The notes beneath the pieces were generated by a model. The model was not told where the DNA came from and searched no databases. It saw only the letters and a program-made list of their open reading frames with translations. Shown here in pieces: positions 31,824 through 35,418 of a stretch of DNA of 35,418 nt; position 1 is the stretch's first letter; every line of letters starts with the position of its first letter. The translations under genes and the position numbers were made by a program. The DNA is from Acrocarpospora catenulata (GTDB lineage Bacteria > Actinomycetota > Actinomycetes > Streptosporangiales > Streptosporangiaceae): positions 1-35,418 of the forward strand of contig NZ_JAHCST010000081.1 in assembly GCF_018476525.1 (NCBI RefSeq). Reading direction: 5' to 3'.

Positions 31824-33538
31824 TCAGCGTTTTGCCGGAATCCGGGCGTCGGCCAGGATGTCCAGGCTCGCCTTCTCCGCCAGCGTCGCCACCGGGGCCC
31901 AGATGAACAGGCCAGGGATGCGCGGGAAGGCCGAGGCGTCCACCACCCGCAGGTTGCTGGTGCCGCGCACCCGGAACCTGCTGTCCAGCACCGCCATCGG
32001 ATCGTCGTCCGGGCCGATCGGGTTGGTGCAGGAGGCGTGGTGGCCCCAGGCCTCCCTGCGGACCCAGGCCGCCAGCTGCTCCCTGGTCCTGACCTGGGGG
32101 CCGGGCCAGATCTCGGTGCCGGAACCCACCCGGTCGTTCATCCGGCGGATCATCTCCACCGCCTCCACCATGGCGGCGACGTCCCGGTCGCCGCCCCGGC
32201 CGTCGTCGAAGCTGCGGAAGTTGATCAGCGGCGGCTGGGTGGGGTCGGCGGAGCGGAGCCGTACCGTGCCGGTGCGGGACTCGGCGTAGCCCTTCAGGAC
32301 CAGCCAGGTGAACTTGTCCTTGACGTACCCGGGTGGGCCGAAGCCGGGCGCGTAGCCGCGGAAGTCCAGCGGGCCGCCGAAGACGTACATTTCGGGGCGG
32401 GCGCCGGTGCCGTACCGGCGCTTGATGCCGCCGATCACCCCGTTGGTGGAGTACGGCGTGAGCCCGGCCGCCCCCACCATCGAGGCCCCCTGCCAGGCGG
32501 TCAGGCACGGGTCCAGCGGGGTCTTGCCGAAGGAGCACGCCTGGAGCAGGAGGAAGGGCGGGTACTGGGAGACCACCGGCACCTCGTACCGGTCCTGGAG
32601 GTTGCCGCCCACGCCGGGCAGGTCGATCTGGACGGGCACGCCGAGCCGGGCCAGGTGGTCGCGGGGGCCGCGCGCCGCCGCCCGTCCGGGCCCGGCGCCA
32701 GCACCACCCGCTCGGCCAGCGCGCCGGTCCGGACGATCAGCCGGGACGGGTGCGCGGCCCGGGCGCTGAGCAGCCGCTCCCGCATGCTGTGCCGTTTGCC
32801 GTGCCGGGTGGACTGGGGTGGGTAGAAGAAGCCCTGGGTGCCCGCGTCCACGAACGCCCTGTCGTTGATCGAGCGCTGGTTCCGCACGTCACCGCCGCCG
32901 GGCAGCGCCTGCGCCTCGGTGACGGCGGAGGCCACGATCCGGCCCAGCTGGGGATCGATCTTGAAGATGTCCACCAGGCCGAACTCGGTGGGCTGCCAGG
33001 ACAGGAACCGCTCCCAGTGCCCCCACATGGTCTCGGGGTTCCAGCCGTCGTCGCCGGTCAGGCGCTGGATGAAGGCCCAGTCGGCCGGGTCGGCGGCCAT
33101 CGTGATGGTCGCGTTGTGCGCGGTGCAGCCGCCCAGCGCCGAGGCCCGGGGGTAGAGCACGCCCCGGCCGGTCACCCACTGGCTGCAGGTGGCGTTGTAG
33201 TCCAGGTCCGAGTAGTGCTGGACGTAGAAGTCCCAGCGGATCCTGGTGTCCTCGCTGACCGCGAAGTTACTCAGGACCGGCACGTCGTACCAGCGCCGGT
33301 CGCCCTCGGCGGGGCCGGCCTCCAGGACCAGCACGGTGAACCCGGCCGCGGCCAGGTTGGCGGCCAGCGGCGTGCCGCCCGGGCCGGAGCCGATGATCAC
33401 ATAGTCGGCCTCGTCAGGGTCTGTATGGAGGTCCGTACGGGCTTGGGCGGTCCCGAGGTCCAGGCCGGCCAGCAGCACGGCGCCCGCCCCCAGGCGGAGG
33501 GCGTCCCGGCGGCCAAAGGTATGTACCCGATCTTTCAT
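31824..33538 (-). pseudogene. Tat-exported GMC oxidoreductase broken by internal deletion and frameshift
   Basis: The 5' part (33538 to about 32690) encodes a Tat signal (FGRRDALRLGAGAVLLAG), the FAD motif VIIGSGPGGTPLAANL (GxGxxG at 50-55) and GVLYPRASALGGCTAHN, as in GMC flavoenzymes. The 3' part (about 32680-31824) is in another frame. It encodes PRDHLARLGVPVQIDLPGVG, NLQDRYEVPVV and a C-terminal domain with HHASCTNPIG and VVDASAFPRIPGLFIWAPV. Family members have roughly 50-60 residues between the break points (GVEYL and GAFNSPQLL...SGIGP), which are missing here. The result is a non-multiple-of-3 deletion at about 32670-32695. The product should be inactive. A sequencing or assembly error in this GC-rich spot is possible. 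Confidence 0.85.
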
Positions 33539-33584
33539 ATCCGTCCCCGATTGCCGTCAGCTCGAAGGGGGGACGATCAACGCT

Positions 33585-33631
33585 GATCACTATGTGTACG
33601 CGAAATCATTACACATCGTGATCGACGATCA
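33585..33631. promoter_or_regulatory. Large interrupted palindrome between the GMC and TPR genes
   Basis: GATCAC-T-ATGTGTA (33585-33598) faces TACACAT-C-GTGATC (33610-33623). That is 13 of 14 paired positions around an 11-nt centre. The right arm overlaps a second dyad, TGATCG-A-CGATCA (33619-33631). It lies in the 116-bp divergent gap, AT-rich for this genome, and is probably a shared operator. The outer GATCAC...GTGATC arms match the operator of the sugar isomerase gene. Confidence 0.65.
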
Positions 33632-33654
33632 TCGAACATCACGCTGGGGACACC

Positions 33655-34959
33655 ATGACTAGGGACGTGAGCGACCGGGCCGCCCGTGGCCGGGGCAGCC
33701 CGACCAGGCGCGCGGCGATCGTGCTCGGCGCGACCTCCGCGACCATCCTCGCGGGGGCCGCCGCCTTCATCCTGTTCGGCCCGCACTATCGGGGCGGGCC
33801 CGTCCCCGTCCGGGCGTTCGCGGCCGACCTGCCCGGCCGCATCGCCGCCGACCAGCGGTACCTGACGCAGGCCCCGGGGGACGCCACGGTCTGGGCCGAG
33901 CTGGGCATCGGCTATGTCGAGCAGGCCCGGCGCACCGGCGACGCCGCCTACTACCCGAAGGCGGAGCAGGCGCTGCGCGAGTCGCTCCGGCTCCAGCCGG
34001 AGACCAACGACACCGCGCTGGTCGGCATGGCCGCGCTGACCGGGGCCCGGCGCGACTTCGCCGGGTCCAGGGACTGGGCGACGCGGGCCACCACCGCCAA
34101 CCCGCGCAACCCGCTCGCCCACGGCCTGCTCTCCGACGCCTACCTCCAGCTGGGGGACACCCGGCGGGCGGACGGGGAACTGCAGAAGATGCTGGAGGCC
34201 AAGCCCGGCGTGGCGTCCTTCACCCGGGCCGCCGAGCTCTACCGGCTCCGCAACGAGCGCGACCGGGCGGCGCAGGCCCTCAACCTGGCCCTGGACTCGG
34301 CGGTGGGCAGCGCCGACCTGGCCGATGTGCGCAGCCGCCTGGGCGACCTGGCCTGGGACTCGGGGTGGCCGAACCGCTCGCTGCGCGCCTACGACCTGGC
34401 GCTGCGGGCCGAGCCCGGGCACCCGGACGCGCTGGCCGGGCGGGCCAGGGCGCTGGCCGCGCTGCACCGCGAGGACGAGGCGCTGACCGCGTACGCCGCG
34501 GCGGTGGCCCGCCATCCGCGCCCGCAGACCCTCCTGGAGTACGGCGAGCTCTACCAGTCCCTGGGCCGGACCGGCGAGGCCCAGGCACAGTACCGGGGGG
34601 TACGCGGGGCGCTGTCCCAGCTGGCCGCCAAAGGGGTGGTGGACGACCTGGTGGCCGGGCGGTTCGAGGCCGACCACGGGGATCCGGCGGTGGCGGTGAC
34701 CCGGCTGGCCCGGGAGTGGAAGCGCCGCCCCAACGACGAGGTGGCCGACGCCTACGCCTGGGCGCTGCACCGGGCCGGGCGGAATCAGGAGGCGATCAAG
34801 TACGCCCGGCAGAACACCGCGCTCGCCGCCTACCACCGTGGCGAGATCGAACGCGCGCTCGGCCGTGAGGCGGACGCCGAGCGCAGCCGCGCTCGCGCGC
34901 TGAAGCTCAACCCGCACTTCTCTCCCCTGTACGCCCAGGAGGTGGCCGATGGACGGTGA
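33655..34959 (+). CDS. Membrane-anchored TPR-repeat protein
   Basis: This 434-aa protein has a short basic cytoplasmic N-terminus, one transmembrane anchor (about 20-42; ATSATILAGAAAFILFG) and an extracellular part made of about nine TPR-like repeats. Examples are VWAELGIGYVEQARR, ALHREDEALTAYAAAVARHP and YGELYQSLGRTGEAQAQY. TPR proteins are interaction scaffolds, and no enzymatic domain is seen. GGGGA precedes the ATG by 4 nt. Its 3' end overlaps the next gene by 11 bp. It is divergent from the GMC pseudogene across a palindromic operator, so the two were probably co-regulated. The function is not known. Confidence 0.85.
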   Translation: MTRDVSDRAARGRGSPTRRAAIVLGATSATILAGAAAFILFGPHYRGGPVPVRAFAADLPGRIAADQRYLTQAPGDATVWAELGIGYVEQARRTGDAAYYPKAEQALRESLRLQPETNDTALVGMAALTGARRDFAGSRDWATRATTANPRNPLAHGLLSDAYLQLGDTRRADGELQKMLEAKPGVASFTRAAELYRLRNERDRAAQALNLALDSAVGSADLADVRSRLGDLAWDSGWPNRSLRAYDLALRAEPGHPDALAGRARALAALHREDEALTAYAAAVARHPRPQTLLEYGELYQSLGRTGEAQAQYRGVRGALSQLAAKGVVDDLVAGRFEADHGDPAVAVTRLAREWKRRPNDEVADAYAWALHRAGRNQEAIKYARQNTALAAYHRGEIERALGREADAERSRARALKLNPHFSPLYAQEVADGR

Positions 34960-35308
34960 CCAGCTGCGTCGGCTGGTGGACGAGGTGGTCAGGGCGCTCG
35001 GCGGGGAGGCCGAGGTACAGCTGGACGAGGTCGAGGAGTGCGACCCCTCCTGGGAGCCCGGCCCGGAGTGCACCTCGGTCCGGCACAACTACGTTGTCCA
35101 TGTAAAACCTGGTATGTCGGATATTTCGGGGATTATCTATGGGCCGATCCGGCAGCGCATCGGGCCGGACTGGCAGGTCGCCGAACGGCCCGCCGGGGAA
35201 ACCCTGGCAGTCGACTTCACCAGACGTGACGGCACCATGCTCGGGGTCACCTTCGACCCCGACGGCAAGGGGCCGGTCGTGGTACGCGGCCGAACCGGCT
35301 GCTCCTGA
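34949..35308 (+). CDS. Small uncharacterised protein coupled to the TPR gene
   Basis: This 119-aa acidic protein has no signal peptide or membrane segment. The N-terminal part (MDGDQLRRLVDEVVRALGG) is helical, and the rest is probably beta-rich. Cysteines occur at ECDPSW, PECTSV and the C-terminal GCS. I do not recognise the family. The start is supported by AGGAGG 6 nt upstream, inside the end of the TPR gene, with an 11-bp overlap. This implies translational coupling and a shared role. An intrinsic terminator follows. Confidence 0.75.
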   Translation: MDGDQLRRLVDEVVRALGGEAEVQLDEVEECDPSWEPGPECTSVRHNYVVHVKPGMSDISGIIYGPIRQRIGPDWQVAERPAGETLAVDFTRRDGTMLGVTFDPDGKGPVVVRGRTGCS

Positions 35309-35313
35309 CGGGG

Positions 35314-35341
35314 GGTGCGCCGAGCCCTCGCCCGGCGCACC
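35314..35341 (+). terminator. Intrinsic terminator after the TPR operon
   Basis: GGTGCGCCG (35314-35322) pairs with CGGCGCACC (35333-35341), followed by the pyrimidine-rich TCTCCCTTTCTA. It lies 5 bp after the stop codon of the last gene. Confidence 0.8.
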
Positions 35342-35355
35342 TCTCCCTTTCTATG

Positions 35356-35374
35356 GGCCCGCCTCCGGCGGGCC
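35356..35374. repeat. GC-rich hairpin at the right edge
   Basis: GGCCCGCC (35356-35363), TCC and GGCGGGCC (35367-35374) form an 8-bp dyad. Related GCCTCCGGC words recur to the window end. It may be a second terminator or a small intergenic repeat. No gene is seen from 35309 to the end. Confidence 0.4.
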
Positions 35375-35418
35375 GGCCCGGCTGTGACATTGGCCGCGCC
35401 TCCGGCACGGCGGGCCGG

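Noticed and set aside
1-35418. CRISPR arrays, tRNA or rRNA genes, insertion sequences, prophage genes
   Set aside because: Reading both strands showed no regularly spaced repeats, tRNA-like cloverleafs with CCA-type ends, transposase motifs or phage structural genes.

Overview
The window is a very GC-rich stretch of actinomycete chromosome. The organism is probably a morphologically complex Streptosporangiales-type or Streptomyces-like bacterium. The evidence is the codon use (G or C at almost every third position), an XRE/DUF5753-DUF397 pair, a SARP regulator, an HTH-STAND-WD40 protein, Tat-exported enzymes and a CebR/CelR-type cellulose operator. The genus cannot be fixed from sequence alone. 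I saw no rRNA, tRNA, CRISPR array, IS element or phage gene.

Layout. (1) 1-3688, minus strand: the edge of a GH10 xylanase-like gene that seems to lack its 5' part, a MocR-type regulator with a degenerate PLP site, and a TPR protein with a regulator-type tail. (2) 3827-6867, minus strand: an acetate/cation symporter with its DUF485 partner, and NAD kinase upstream. (3) 7045-14217, plus strand: a high-affinity K+ operon made of an unnamed 27-residue membrane peptide, kdpF, kdpA, kdpB, kdpC and kdpD. KdpC carries an extra four-cysteine segment. No kdpE follows. (4) 14302-18937, plus strand: a 1234-aa HTH-STAND-WD40 protein and a SARP regulator. The SARP stop codon overlaps the stop of a convergent serine-hydrolase-like lipoprotein. 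(5) 19955-22897, plus strand: a spherulin-4-like secreted protein with two FN3 domains, then the XRE/DUF5753-DUF397 pair behind a TGCAA repeat array. (6) 22978-28023, minus strand: a small lipoprotein whose Shine-Dalgarno lies in a hairpin, then a secreted multidomain sugar dehydrogenase and a Tat-exported TIM-barrel sugar isomerase. A 14-bp nested inverted repeat separates the last two. (7) 28024-28841: 818 bp without a recognisable gene, but dense in signals (promoters on both strands, a long folded element, a micro-ORF, a CebR box). (8) 28842-31371, minus strand: a LacI-family repressor overlapping a membrane Ser/Thr kinase, controlled by a perfect CebR-type palindrome. (9) 31824-33538, minus strand: a Tat-exported GMC oxidoreductase broken by an internal deletion with frameshift. 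(10) 33655-35308, plus strand: a membrane-anchored TPR protein and a small uncharacterised partner.

Two themes stand out. The first is carbohydrate sensing and extracellular sugar or alcohol oxidation. It covers the GH10 fragment, sugar dehydrogenase, sugar isomerase and GMC oxidoreductase, and the repressor-kinase pair under a cellobiose-type operator. The isomerase and GMC promoters also share GATCAC...GTGATC arms. The second is non-standard K+ control, with a modified KdpC, an extra micro-subunit candidate and a histidine kinase without its response regulator.
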